A DNA stretch of 64,000 bases. Origin: Acidobacteriota bacterium. GTDB taxonomy: Bacteria > Acidobacteriota > Terriglobia > Terriglobales > Acidobacteriaceae. This document shows positions 46,105 through 54,430 of the stretch, in pieces. The notes below the pieces were generated by a model. The model was not told where the DNA came from, did not search any database, and saw only the letters and a program-made list of their open reading frames with translations. How positions within the stretch are numbered: the first letter of the stretch is position 1; the number at the start of each line of letters is the position of its first letter. The translations under genes and the position numbers were made by a program. The DNA lies in the NCBI GenBank assembly GCA_021813745.1, contig JAKAJO010000106.1, positions 80,251 through 144,250 on the forward strand, read 5' to 3'.

Positions 46105-46647
46105 ATGACCCTGCCTGGCAGCACCACCTGGAAGATTGACCCTGCTCATTCTGCGGCCGAATTCAAGGTAAAACACATGATGATTTCCAACGTTAAGGGT
46201 AAGTTCAGCGGCATCAGCGGTGTACTTACGCTCGTTGAATCCAGCCTTTCCCTGTCCACCGTCGAGGCAACTATCCTGGTTGACACCCTCCATACCGCCG
46301 ATCCTCAGCGCGATGCCCACCTCAAAAGTGCCGACTTCTTTGACGCGGAGAAGTTCCCCGTCATGACCTTCCAGTCCACTCGCGTCACCCGCACCGCCCC
46401 TGGTGAGTTCACCGTCATTGGCGACCTAACCCTCCACGGCGTCACCCGTTCCGTCATCTTTGAGGTAGAAGGCTCCACAGACCCAGCCAAGGATCCGTGG
46501 GGCAACCTCCGCCTCGGCGCCTCAGCCACAACGAAGATCAACCGCAAAGACTTCGGCCTCGTCTGGAACGCCGCCCTCGAGGCCGGCGGAGTGCTTGTCG
46601 GCGATGAGGTTGCGATTTCCCTCGACGTTGAGTTCATCAAAGCCTGA
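46105..46647 (+). CDS. YceI-family lipid-binding protein
   Basis: 180 residues forming the lipocalin-like YceI barrel that binds polyisoprenoid or amide lipids. Landmarks: TTWKIDPAHSAAEFKVKHMMISNVKGKFSGISG, DPQRDAHLKSADFFDAEKFPVMTFQS, GDLTLHGVTRSV and INRKDFGLVWN, closing with DEVAISLDVEFIKA. No signal peptide, so a cytoplasmic member. GAGGAG lies about 12 bases before ATG 46105. Paired with pirin downstream through a shared operator motif, with a terminator between them. No specific ligand can be named. Confidence 0.92.
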   Translation: MTLPGSTTWKIDPAHSAAEFKVKHMMISNVKGKFSGISGVLTLVESSLSLSTVEATILVDTLHTADPQRDAHLKSADFFDAEKFPVMTFQSTRVTRTAPGEFTVIGDLTLHGVTRSVIFEVEGSTDPAKDPWGNLRLGASATTKINRKDFGLVWNAALEAGGVLVGDEVAISLDVEFIKA

Positions 46648-46659
46648 ACGCTAAGCCTC

Positions 46660-46693
46660 TGGCCGGCAGACACTTCTGCCGGCCATATTATTT
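46660..46693 (+). terminator. Intrinsic terminator after yceI
   Basis: A perfect 11-base stem TGGCCGGCAGA (46660-46670) / TCTGCCGGCCA (46675-46685) with loop CACT, followed by TATTATTT. The tail runs into the pirin operator. Confidence 0.88.
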
Positions 46694-46706
46694 GTTGCAA
46701 CAAATA
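46689..46706. promoter_or_regulatory. 18-base operator palindrome upstream of pirin
   Basis: TATTTGTTG/CAACAAATA is a perfect 18-base palindrome containing the same TTGTTGCAACAA core as the site before yceI. It lies about 120 bases before the pirin ATG. Confidence 0.65.
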
Positions 46707-46824
46707 TCTCCCTCGCGCATCCTATTCTTGTGCGGAAAAGCCGAAAAGGCTGACGGCTGGTCAGGATCGACATCGGTACCAGTCAAAGGCCTCCGGCTCG
46801 GTTCGCCGCCCGAGGAGGTCCACC

Positions 46825-47730
46825 ATGTCACTTCGTGCCGTCCAACAAATCCTCGAAACCAAGCCCACCCTGGAAGGTGCAGGCGTCAAGCTCCAGCGTG
46901 CCTTTGGCTTCGGCAAAACGAAAGAGTTTGATCCATTCCTGCTTTTCGATGATTTCCGTAATGAGAATCCTGCCGACTACATCGCAGGCTTCCCCTGGCA
47001 TCCCCATCGCGGCATTGAGACGATCACCTATGTGCTGGCTGGTGAAGTGGCCCACGGCGATTCGCTCGGCAATAAGGGCCGCATGACTGCAGGCGACGTC
47101 CAATGGATGACCGCCGGCAGCGGCATCCTCCACCAGGAGATGCCGAAAGGCGATGCCAATGGACGCATGCATGGATTCCAGCTCTGGGCCAACCTGCCTG
47201 CCTCGCTCAAGATGACCGATCCGCGCTACCAGGACATCCCGTCCGCTGCCATCCCCGAAGTCACAGAGGACGATGGCACGAAAGCACGCATCATCTGCGG
47301 TGAGTTTTGGGGCAAGCGAGGTCCGGTCGAGGGCGTCGCTGCCGATCCCAACTACATCGATATTTCCGTACCCCCAAACACGCGTCGCCGTATCGCGGTC
47401 GAGACGACGCGCAACGCCTTCGCCTATGTCTTCGCAGGCTCGGGCACGTTCCGCGATGCCTCAAACCCGCGCGCGGTGCTTACGGAGTCGGCCATCGATC
47501 CCAACGCGCCAACGAAATACGACGCAAAGAACCATTCGCTCGTCTTGTTCGATCGCGGCGATGAGATCGTGGTCCAGTCCGGACCCGAGGGCATCCGTTT
47601 CCTGCTTGTCTCAGGGAAACCTCTGGAGGAGCCCGTTGCCTGGTACGGCCCCATCGTGATGAACACCCAGGCCCAACTGCAGCAGGCGATGCGCGAGTTG
47701 CAGAGCGGCACATTCATCAAGCACCGCTAA
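46825..47730 (+). CDS. Pirin-family protein
   Basis: 301-residue bicupin. N-terminal metal ligands are visible as H59 and H61 in WHPHRGIETITY and H103 and E105 in GILHQEMP, as in pirins with iron-dependent or quercetinase activity. The C-terminal cupin holds PPNTRRRIAVE and GSGTF. GAGGAGG-like sequence (46812-46818) precedes the ATG. Its promoter region shares the TTGTTGCAACAA operator with yceI, a combination typical of electrophile or aromatic-stress regulons under MarR-type control; that link is inference. Confidence 0.93.
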   Translation: MSLRAVQQILETKPTLEGAGVKLQRAFGFGKTKEFDPFLLFDDFRNENPADYIAGFPWHPHRGIETITYVLAGEVAHGDSLGNKGRMTAGDVQWMTAGSGILHQEMPKGDANGRMHGFQLWANLPASLKMTDPRYQDIPSAAIPEVTEDDGTKARIICGEFWGKRGPVEGVAADPNYIDISVPPNTRRRIAVETTRNAFAYVFAGSGTFRDASNPRAVLTESAIDPNAPTKYDAKNHSLVLFDRGDEIVVQSGPEGIRFLLVSGKPLEEPVAWYGPIVMNTQAQLQQAMRELQSGTFIKHR

Positions 47731-47737
47731 TCCTTCA

Positions 47738-47763
47738 CGGCCAGCCGCGCAAGTGGCTGGCCG
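47738..47763. terminator. Terminator between pirin and the glucan synthase gene
   Basis: CGGCCAGCC (47738-47746) pairs with GGCTGGCCG (47755-47763) around an eight-base loop, in the 38-base gap between these convergent genes. The T tail is weak. Confidence 0.65.
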
Positions 47764-47768
47764 CGTCC

Positions 47769-50700
47769 TTATGCGTTCTGTGTCCGTACCGGCCGATGCA
47801 AAAACCACCGCAGCGTCGATCTCCAGTCCCGGCTCACGGGCGCAGGCTCGGTTTCTTCCAGTGCGGCATACAGTGCTCCACGACGTAACGGCATCTCCTG
47901 CAGCAGCAATTCTGAAGCCTGAACAAGACGGTTCGAGTGGAACCACTGCCGCACCACCTTGTCCTTCAGCACGTTCGTCACAGCCAGCAGCGACATTCCC
48001 ATATGATGCGCCATCCACTCACGCACCAGTTCTGGGTTCTCGCGTGAAGTCCTGAAGTCCGCCGCTTCGTAAAAGCCAAAGGCGCCGACCCAGCCGGCCG
48101 ATTCCATCTGGCGCAGATTGCGCAAAGCCTCACGCGTCTTCACCCCCAGCGCCAAAAACGTCGAATAGGGAGAGACCACCGGCCCAGCATCCGCATCCGC
48201 GCTCATCGCCATTTGCGGCACGCCGTAGGCATGATATCCATAATGCCGATGCTCATTGCGCGTCGCGTTACCGGATTCGGAGATGCCCCATGGAATCCCG
48301 TACGTGCGAGCAAAGGCCCGTTGCACCTCAACGCACTCACGCTGGGTTCGGGCCAGCAGAGTATCCGCATCGCTCTCCATCCAAAGAGCCGGCATCAGAT
48401 ATTCAAACATCGTCCCGGTCCATGAATACATCACGAAGCGGCCGAATGCATGCGCGTGTTGCCGCGCCAGCTTAAACCAGCTTTGCTGCGGTAGCTCGCC
48501 GCGCGCCACAGCCAGAAACGTTGCCATGCGCGCTTCCGATGCCAGCAGATCGTAGCAGGCCTCATGCAGTTTCTGGGACTTTACGCTGTAGCCAATCGAA
48601 AGCAGCCCCCGTCCTGGTTCCATCAGAAAAGCGAAATCCGTCTCCGCCGTCATGCGCTCTGCCGTTTGCGCAATCGTCTCCACCCGCCCTGCCAGCGCGC
48701 GCAGGTTTGCATGCGCCACAGGCAAGGCGGCTCGCAGTTGTTCTCCAAGTGCCTTGAGCGTTGGCTTGGCCGTTATGGCGCTCCATACTCTGCTGAGACG
48801 CGTACTCAGCGCCTGCGTGAAGCCGATGATCTCTTCGAATGAAAGCGACTCAGCTTCTTCGCCAATCGCTGGTTGCAGCATCTCGCGAATCGGCGCATAC
48901 TCCGGCAGCATCCACGGCAGGTAATCTCGGAGAAGAATCAACAGAGCCGTTACGCGCTGATGCATTTCCGTCAGCCACCAGCGTGTTTCTGACTGGTCTT
49001 CTGCAGCCGCCGATGCTGCGGAGAGCACGGCCTGCGCAGCGGGCAGCCATGCAATCCACTCTGCGGTTGTCGACGATGCAGCAGGAATATGCAGCCCGCC
49101 CAGCGGCACCGCAAGCGAATCGTCCAGTTGCATCTGCTTCCAGTAGGTCCGCAGGCTCACGAACAGGTCCGGCGCCAGCAGAGGCTTCTTCAAAATCGTC
49201 TGCGCGCCTGCGTGCAGCGTGTAAAGTGATGCCACAAAATTGCCGCTATCCACCGAGGAGACAAACGGATCCGCATCCAATGGCTGCAGTGTCTTTGTGT
49301 TGTACCAGTTCAGCAGGTGCCCGCGATGCTTCGGAAGCCGTGCAATCACCGTCAGGCTGTTCTGCGTCAGCGCCACGCACTCCGGCACTGTAATGAAGCC
49401 CAACTCGCACGCTGTCTGTCGTGCGTTGAGCAGCAACCCGACGTTCGTCGGCGATACTCGAGCCGCCTCCGTAAAGGCCTCTTCCATCACGTTGTCGGGA
49501 ATCAGGAAGTTGTGCCGCTCGCTGCCAAAGTGTTCAAAGTAGCGCCAGATCCGCAATGCGTGTCCGCGCAGATACTGCGCATCGGCCGGCTTCAGCGGTT
49601 TGCTCTCACGCGGCGGCTTGTCCAGCCACATCGGCACCATAAAGGAGAGTGCCCATAGCACCAGGATCGGCCCAGCGTAGTCAATCGCCGCGCGATGCGG
49701 CGCCAGAAAATAGACCGCCGCGCCAAGCGCAATCGCGAGCAGAGGTGTCAGCGTCAGGTACCGGTCCACCGGTGTACGCTTCTTCCGGTTGCGCTCGGCC
49801 TGCGCTGCGGTCTCCCACTCCAGCAACCGCTCTCCGGTAATGAAGCGCCGAACCAGCGATCGAACAACCGCGTCCACGGCCAGTAGCATCTGGTGCAGAA
49901 GCAGAATCAGGCTGAACAAAGTGATGATGACCGACTGTCCAAATCCTGCCAAGGCTTCTCCGGTGCCACCTTTCTGCTCGTTCGCCAGAGCGCGCCCCAG
50001 GGCGAAGCCGAACTGCACCACAGCCGGAAAAAACAAAAAGGCCAGCGGCACAATCGTCCAGTACAGTGCCCCGCCGGGCAATCCAAGCCACCCCGCGAGA
50101 AACAGCACCACAAGCGCAGGATCCACCAGTGACCGGCGCAGATTGTCAAAGATCTTCCAGCGGGAAATATCCGAGATCGGGTTCTTGACCCGCCTGCCCG
50201 ACTCCTCCGGCACGCGCGAAAACATCCACTGCACAATCTGCCAGTCGCCGCGGACCCAGCGATGCTTCCGGCGGCTGTAGGCGCTATAGTGCGAGGGATA
50301 ATCGTCAATCACTTCAACGTCCGTCACAAGACCCGCACGCCCGTAAGCTCCTTCAATCAGGTCATGGCTCAGCAATGCGTTGCGCGGAAACCGCTTATCG
50401 AGCACCGCATGCAGCGTGGCCACCTCGTAGATGCCTTTGCCGGTAAAAATGCCCTCACCAAACAGATCCTGATATACATCTGAAACCGCACGCGAGTAGA
50501 TATCGAATCCGGTCTGTCCGGAATAGATCCGCGCCAGCCGTGAACGAGAGGCAGATTGCACAGCAATGCCGACGCGCGGCTGCAGAATCCCGTAGCCCGC
50601 CGTCACAATACGTGTCTTGGAATCGATGATCGCCTGGTTGAGTGGATGCGCCATGGCGCCAATCAAACGCGCTGCCGCTCCATGAGGGAGTTGGGAGTCC

Positions 50701-52328
50701 GAGTCGAGTGTCAGGATGTAGCGCACATCATGCAGTACATCCAGCTTGCCCGCTTTGATCGGAAACGCATCATACTCTCCCATCAGCAGCTTGTTCAGGT
50801 CCAGCAGCTTGCCGCGCTTGCGCTCCCACCCCATCCACACACCCTGCCGCCGGTTGTACTGGCGATGCCGGTGCAGCAGCATAAACGAGCCGTTGCCCAC
50901 AGCGTCGTACTTGGCATTCAGCTCATCGATCAGCTGGATGGCCAGCTCAACAAGCGGGTGCGAGTCATTTTCATGCGGCTTCGTCACAGAGTCCGGCAGA
51001 TCCGTCAGCAGCGCGAAGTGCAGATGGGGATCATGGTTGGCCAGAAATCGAATCTCAAGATCCGCCGCCAGCGTGCGTACCTGCGCCTCACTGAGCAGCA
51101 GGGACGGAACCGCCACGAGTGTTGCACTCGAGGCGGGTATCGATTGGCTGAAATCCAACTTCGGCAAAGGGTCCGGATCAAACAACGCCGTGATGATGCA
51201 GTTCACCAGATCCACCGCCCCCTGCATCGCGGGGAGTATCAGCAAAACGGCAGCGATCAGAAGACTCACATCACCACGCGTATGGGGCAGCAGTGGAAAT
51301 AGCACCGCCGCCATCAAAAGGAGCGTGATCAGAAGAATGCCGGTAATGTAGACATCCTCAGCCTGCGCCCGAGTATTCGCCCGAACCCGATCCAACCAGC
51401 GGGCGTGATAGCCTGCCCTTCGCGCCAGCTCCGGAAAACCCTTGTCAATCAGGTAGTAGCCAACGTGAATGCGCCGCTGCTTCATCCGCGAATCGCCCGA
51501 GTTCAGCGTGGCGCAACCGCGCGCAAGGTCCAACGCCAACTCCGCCACCTGCACTTCGGAACAGTCTGAGGCACGCGCAATCTGTGCAACACGCCGCCGG
51601 TACATCTCACGGCTTTCGAAATCCATCTGTGGATAGGCCCCAGAGGGGTCGAGGCGCAACGTTGCATCAAATACGATGAGTGGCTCGATCACCGCCAGCC
51701 AGTCCACGTGGTCCATCATGCGCAGACTTTTCAGATGCGCCTGCACCGGTAACTCTTCTGATGCTGCGCCTGCAAACAGGGCGTTCGGGATCTCATCGAG
51801 CAGAACTTCCAGCAATGAGAACTTTAGAAAGATGGAGATCTGCCAGAGCTCATTCAGCGTGAGCACCTCGGTCGTCTGGACCTGACGCAGGAATACACTC
51901 AAAGACTCGGTCGAAAAAATGTAATCCACACTCCGCAGGTACAGCCTGGCAATCGCTCCAACCCGCGGACCTGCCTCCTGAGCGGGGCGCACGATGCGCG
52001 GAATCCGCGAAACCTCCCGCTCGCTGTCCTTGATGCTGTGCATCGTAGAACGAAGCAGCCGCATACTCGACCGCACATCCAACAGGACCGAACTTTGCTC
52101 CTGCGCTGCTCCAGCCTCGCTCACACCCGCGTACGCTCGGGCGACCCTTCTCTCAATCTCTGCAAGCGCCTGTCGCGCGCCGCGAATACGATCGCCCAGG
52201 TCGAAACGCGTGCGCGGCCTGTACACCACGTCCCAGGTACCGGCCTCGTGGACGGCTCCTGCAAATAGATCTGGGGCGGTCTCTTCAAACAGGCTGTCAT
52301 TGTCCGTCATCGGTTTTTGTTCTTTCAT
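47769..52328 (-). CDS. Cyclic beta-1,2-glucan synthase-like protein (no GH94 domain)
   Basis: About 1,519 residues, membrane-bound. N-terminal helical region; helices near 335-385; GT84 glycosyltransferase core with DSD in YILTLDSDSQLP (about 543) and RRKHRWVRGDWQIVQWMFSR (about 690); more helices near 730-930; then a PF10091-type glucoamylase-like (GH189-type cyclisation) domain in the last 450 residues, with RGLLSIGYSVKSQKLHEACY, SWTGTMFEYLMPALWM, WGISESGNATRN (about 1346) and REWMAHHMGMSLLA (about 1443). NdvB/ChvB/Cgs proteins are about 2,800 residues with a C-terminal GH94 phosphorylase, absent here. The start ATG at 52328 lies 14 bases after the exporter's stop, suggesting one operon. 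Confidence 0.87.
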   Translation of the reverse strand: MKEQKPMTDNDSLFEETAPDLFAGAVHEAGTWDVVYRPRTRFDLGDRIRGARQALAEIERRVARAYAGVSEAGAAQEQSSVLLDVRSSMRLLRSTMHSIKDSEREVSRIPRIVRPAQEAGPRVGAIARLYLRSVDYIFSTESLSVFLRQVQTTEVLTLNELWQISIFLKFSLLEVLLDEIPNALFAGAASEELPVQAHLKSLRMMDHVDWLAVIEPLIVFDATLRLDPSGAYPQMDFESREMYRRRVAQIARASDCSEVQVAELALDLARGCATLNSGDSRMKQRRIHVGYYLIDKGFPELARRAGYHARWLDRVRANTRAQAEDVYITGILLITLLLMAAVLFPLLPHTRGDVSLLIAAVLLILPAMQGAVDLVNCIITALFDPDPLPKLDFSQSIPASSATLVAVPSLLLSEAQVRTLAADLEIRFLANHDPHLHFALLTDLPDSVTKPHENDSHPLVELAIQLIDELNAKYDAVGNGSFMLLHRHRQYNRRQGVWMGWERKRGKLLDLNKLLMGEYDAFPIKAGKLDVLHDVRYILTLDSDSQLPHGAAARLIGAMAHPLNQAIIDSKTRIVTAGYGILQPRVGIAVQSASRSRLARIYSGQTGFDIYSRAVSDVYQDLFGEGIFTGKGIYEVATLHAVLDKRFPRNALLSHDLIEGAYGRAGLVTDVEVIDDYPSHYSAYSRRKHRWVRGDWQIVQWMFSRVPEESGRRVKNPISDISRWKIFDNLRRSLVDPALVVLFLAGWLGLPGGALYWTIVPLAFLFFPAVVQFGFALGRALANEQKGGTGEALAGFGQSVIITLFSLILLLHQMLLAVDAVVRSLVRRFITGERLLEWETAAQAERNRKKRTPVDRYLTLTPLLAIALGAAVYFLAPHRAAIDYAGPILVLWALSFMVPMWLDKPPRESKPLKPADAQYLRGHALRIWRYFEHFGSERHNFLIPDNVMEEAFTEAARVSPTNVGLLLNARQTACELGFITVPECVALTQNSLTVIARLPKHRGHLLNWYNTKTLQPLDADPFVSSVDSGNFVASLYTLHAGAQTILKKPLLAPDLFVSLRTYWKQMQLDDSLAVPLGGLHIPAASSTTAEWIAWLPAAQAVLSAASAAAEDQSETRWWLTEMHQRVTALLILLRDYLPWMLPEYAPIREMLQPAIGEEAESLSFEEIIGFTQALSTRLSRVWSAITAKPTLKALGEQLRAALPVAHANLRALAGRVETIAQTAERMTAETDFAFLMEPGRGLLSIGYSVKSQKLHEACYDLLASEARMATFLAVARGELPQQSWFKLARQHAHAFGRFVMYSWTGTMFEYLMPALWMESDADTLLARTQRECVEVQRAFARTYGIPWGISESGNATRNEHRHYGYHAYGVPQMAMSADADAGPVVSPYSTFLALGVKTREALRNLRQMESAGWVGAFGFYEAADFRTSRENPELVREWMAHHMGMSLLAVTNVLKDKVVRQWFHSNRLVQASELLLQEMPLRRGALYAALEETEPAPVSRDWRSTLRWFLHRPVRTQNA

Positions 52329-52341
52329 CTCGTGTATGACC

Positions 52342-54201
52342 TCAACGGTAACTTGCGGCTTGCATCTCAAACATGGCTGCGTATCTACCGCCCAGCGCCA
52401 TCAATTGCCCATGGCTGCCTTCTTCCACCAGGTGCCCGCCTTCCAGCACCACGATCCTGTCCGCCATCCGCACCGTGGAAAAGCGATGCGAAATCAACAG
52501 CGCCATCTTCCCCTGCGTCAGCTCGGCAAAGCGCTCAAACACCTCCATCTCACTCCGCGCATCCAGAGACGCCGTCGGCTCATCCAGAATCAACAACTGC
52601 GCATCGCGCAGATAGGCCCGTGCCAGCGCCAGCTTCTGCCACTCGCCACCCGACAGATCCACGCCGCCCTCAAAGCGTCTTCCCAGCATCTGGTCATAGC
52701 CCCCCGCCAGCTTTGCCACCACACCCGCCGCAAGGCTCTTCTCCGCTGCGTATTCAATCTCCTCCAGCGTGTGCGGCACCTCCACGCGCCCAACCGCGAT
52801 GTTCTCTCGCGCTGTCATCTCATAGCGCATGAAGTCCTGAAAGATGACGCCAATCGACGCATGCAGATCCGCAAGGTCATACTCGCGCAGGTCCACGCCA
52901 TCCAGCAGAATCTGCCCTTCCGTCGGATCATAGAGCCTCGTAATCAGCTTCACGATCGTCGTCTTGCCCTGCCCGTTCTCGCCAATCAGTGCCACGCGCT
53001 CGCCCGGCCCCAGCGTAAAGTTGAAGTGGCTCAGCACCCGGCGCTCTGTCCCCGGATACGCAAACGACACATTGCGAAACTCGAATCCTGCGCGAATCGG
53101 CTTCGGCGTTGGCAATCCATTCTCCTTCGACTCCACCCGGGGCTTCATCGCAAAGAACGCCAGCAGGTCCGTCAGAAACAGCGCCTGGTCCGCCACTCCC
53201 GAGGCCGTCGAAAACGCCATCTGGATATTCGCCATCGCCTGCATGATCGCCGTCGTAATCAGCGTCAGGTCGCCGATGCTGTACCGTCCCTGAATCGTCC
53301 GCCAGATGCTGAACGCGTATGCGCCGTAGTAGCCAAGCTGCCCCAGAATCGCCAGCACGCCACCCCAGAACAGCCGCCGCCGGTTCAGGCTCACATTCTC
53401 GTGGTAAATCTGCAGCGACAGCCCCTCAAACCGCTTCGTCAGATACTCGCTCAGATTGAAGAGCTTTAGTTCCTTCGCCGCTTCCTTGCTGCCACCCACC
53501 TGCCGCAGATAATCCATCTGCCGCCGCATAGGCGTCTGCTTGAAGTTCTTCGCGTACGTCAAAAAGGCAAAGTGGCTCTCACCCAGAAACGCCGGTACAA
53601 TTCCCGCCACCAAAAGAAAAAGCAGCAGCGGCGAGTACCACATCAACAACACGGAAAACGCGATCGCCGTCACCGTCTGCTGAATCAGCCGGCCCATCTG
53701 TTGAATCATTGCCAGCCGATCCGTCGCCTGTACCCGCGCCCGCTCCAGCCGGTCATAGAAGACCGGATCCTCGTACACGGTCACGTCCAGCGCCGCCGCC
53801 TTGCGCATCACTTCCACGCTCACATGATGCGTATAGCGGTCCGCCAGCAGATTATCGAAGTAGTCCACCGAACGCGACAGGACGCCGATGAGAACCGCCA
53901 GCGTCCCCTCGCCCACCACCAACCACCAGAAGTGCTCCGGCAGCGGCAGATGATGTCCAATCCGGTTCACGCCGTCGATGATGAACTTGGCGATGATGCC
54001 AATCCCCATCGGCAGGAATGCGACGAGGAACCGGATCGTGATGTTCCAGAACACTACCCACGGCCCCGACTCCCACACAAAATGCAGCACCGGGGGAACA
54101 TTCTTCAGCGCACTCAGCCGGTCGCGCCACGCGTGGCCCGGCATCCCCGGCTGCTCTGCCGGCTTGCTGCTCATCTTTCCGTTGGATCGGGATGCCTTCA
54201 T
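52342..54201 (-). CDS. ABC exporter, fused membrane and ATPase domains
   Basis: 619 residues. Six helices in the first 330 residues, with HFVWESGPWVVFWNITIRFLVAFLPMG as first, then the ATPase: Walker A IGENGQGKTT (about 405), Q-loop VIFQDFMRYEMT, signature DLSGGEWQKLALARAYL (about 515), Walker B LLILDEPTASLDARSE and H-loop ISHRFSTVR. A half-transporter that acts as a homodimer. Directly upstream of the beta-1,2-glucan synthase-like gene and so a candidate NdvA-type glucan exporter; lipid or peptide export is an alternative. The ATG at 54201 lies close to an AAAGGAACC sequence. Confidence 0.9.
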   Translation of the reverse strand: MKASRSNGKMSSKPAEQPGMPGHAWRDRLSALKNVPPVLHFVWESGPWVVFWNITIRFLVAFLPMGIGIIAKFIIDGVNRIGHHLPLPEHFWWLVVGEGTLAVLIGVLSRSVDYFDNLLADRYTHHVSVEVMRKAAALDVTVYEDPVFYDRLERARVQATDRLAMIQQMGRLIQQTVTAIAFSVLLMWYSPLLLFLLVAGIVPAFLGESHFAFLTYAKNFKQTPMRRQMDYLRQVGGSKEAAKELKLFNLSEYLTKRFEGLSLQIYHENVSLNRRRLFWGGVLAILGQLGYYGAYAFSIWRTIQGRYSIGDLTLITTAIMQAMANIQMAFSTASGVADQALFLTDLLAFFAMKPRVESKENGLPTPKPIRAGFEFRNVSFAYPGTERRVLSHFNFTLGPGERVALIGENGQGKTTIVKLITRLYDPTEGQILLDGVDLREYDLADLHASIGVIFQDFMRYEMTARENIAVGRVEVPHTLEEIEYAAEKSLAAGVVAKLAGGYDQMLGRRFEGGVDLSGGEWQKLALARAYLRDAQLLILDEPTASLDARSEMEVFERFAELTQGKMALLISHRFSTVRMADRIVVLEGGHLVEEGSHGQLMALGGRYAAMFEMQAASYR

Positions 54202-54430
54202 AGCCGAGAATCTGGTTCCTTTCGGGCGCTTCCGAAAGACGCAGCTGCATGTGGACGCCCTGCGCCTGAATCTGGAACCAAGGCTCTTTGGGCGCTCTCA
54301 TGGAAAGCGGCGCCTCTATGTACTACGATGTCGCAACTGACTTAATTGTATGCCTCTGAACAGGAAAGAGATAGGCGAAATTCTAGTGCAACTTCCCACA
54401 ATCTTTTCAGGCCTTTACCTCACCCGCCCG

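Noticed and set aside
51994..53469. 491-codon plus-strand frame across the synthase/exporter junction
   Set aside because: Covers parts of two real minus-strand genes; composition is Arg/His/Gln-rich without domains.
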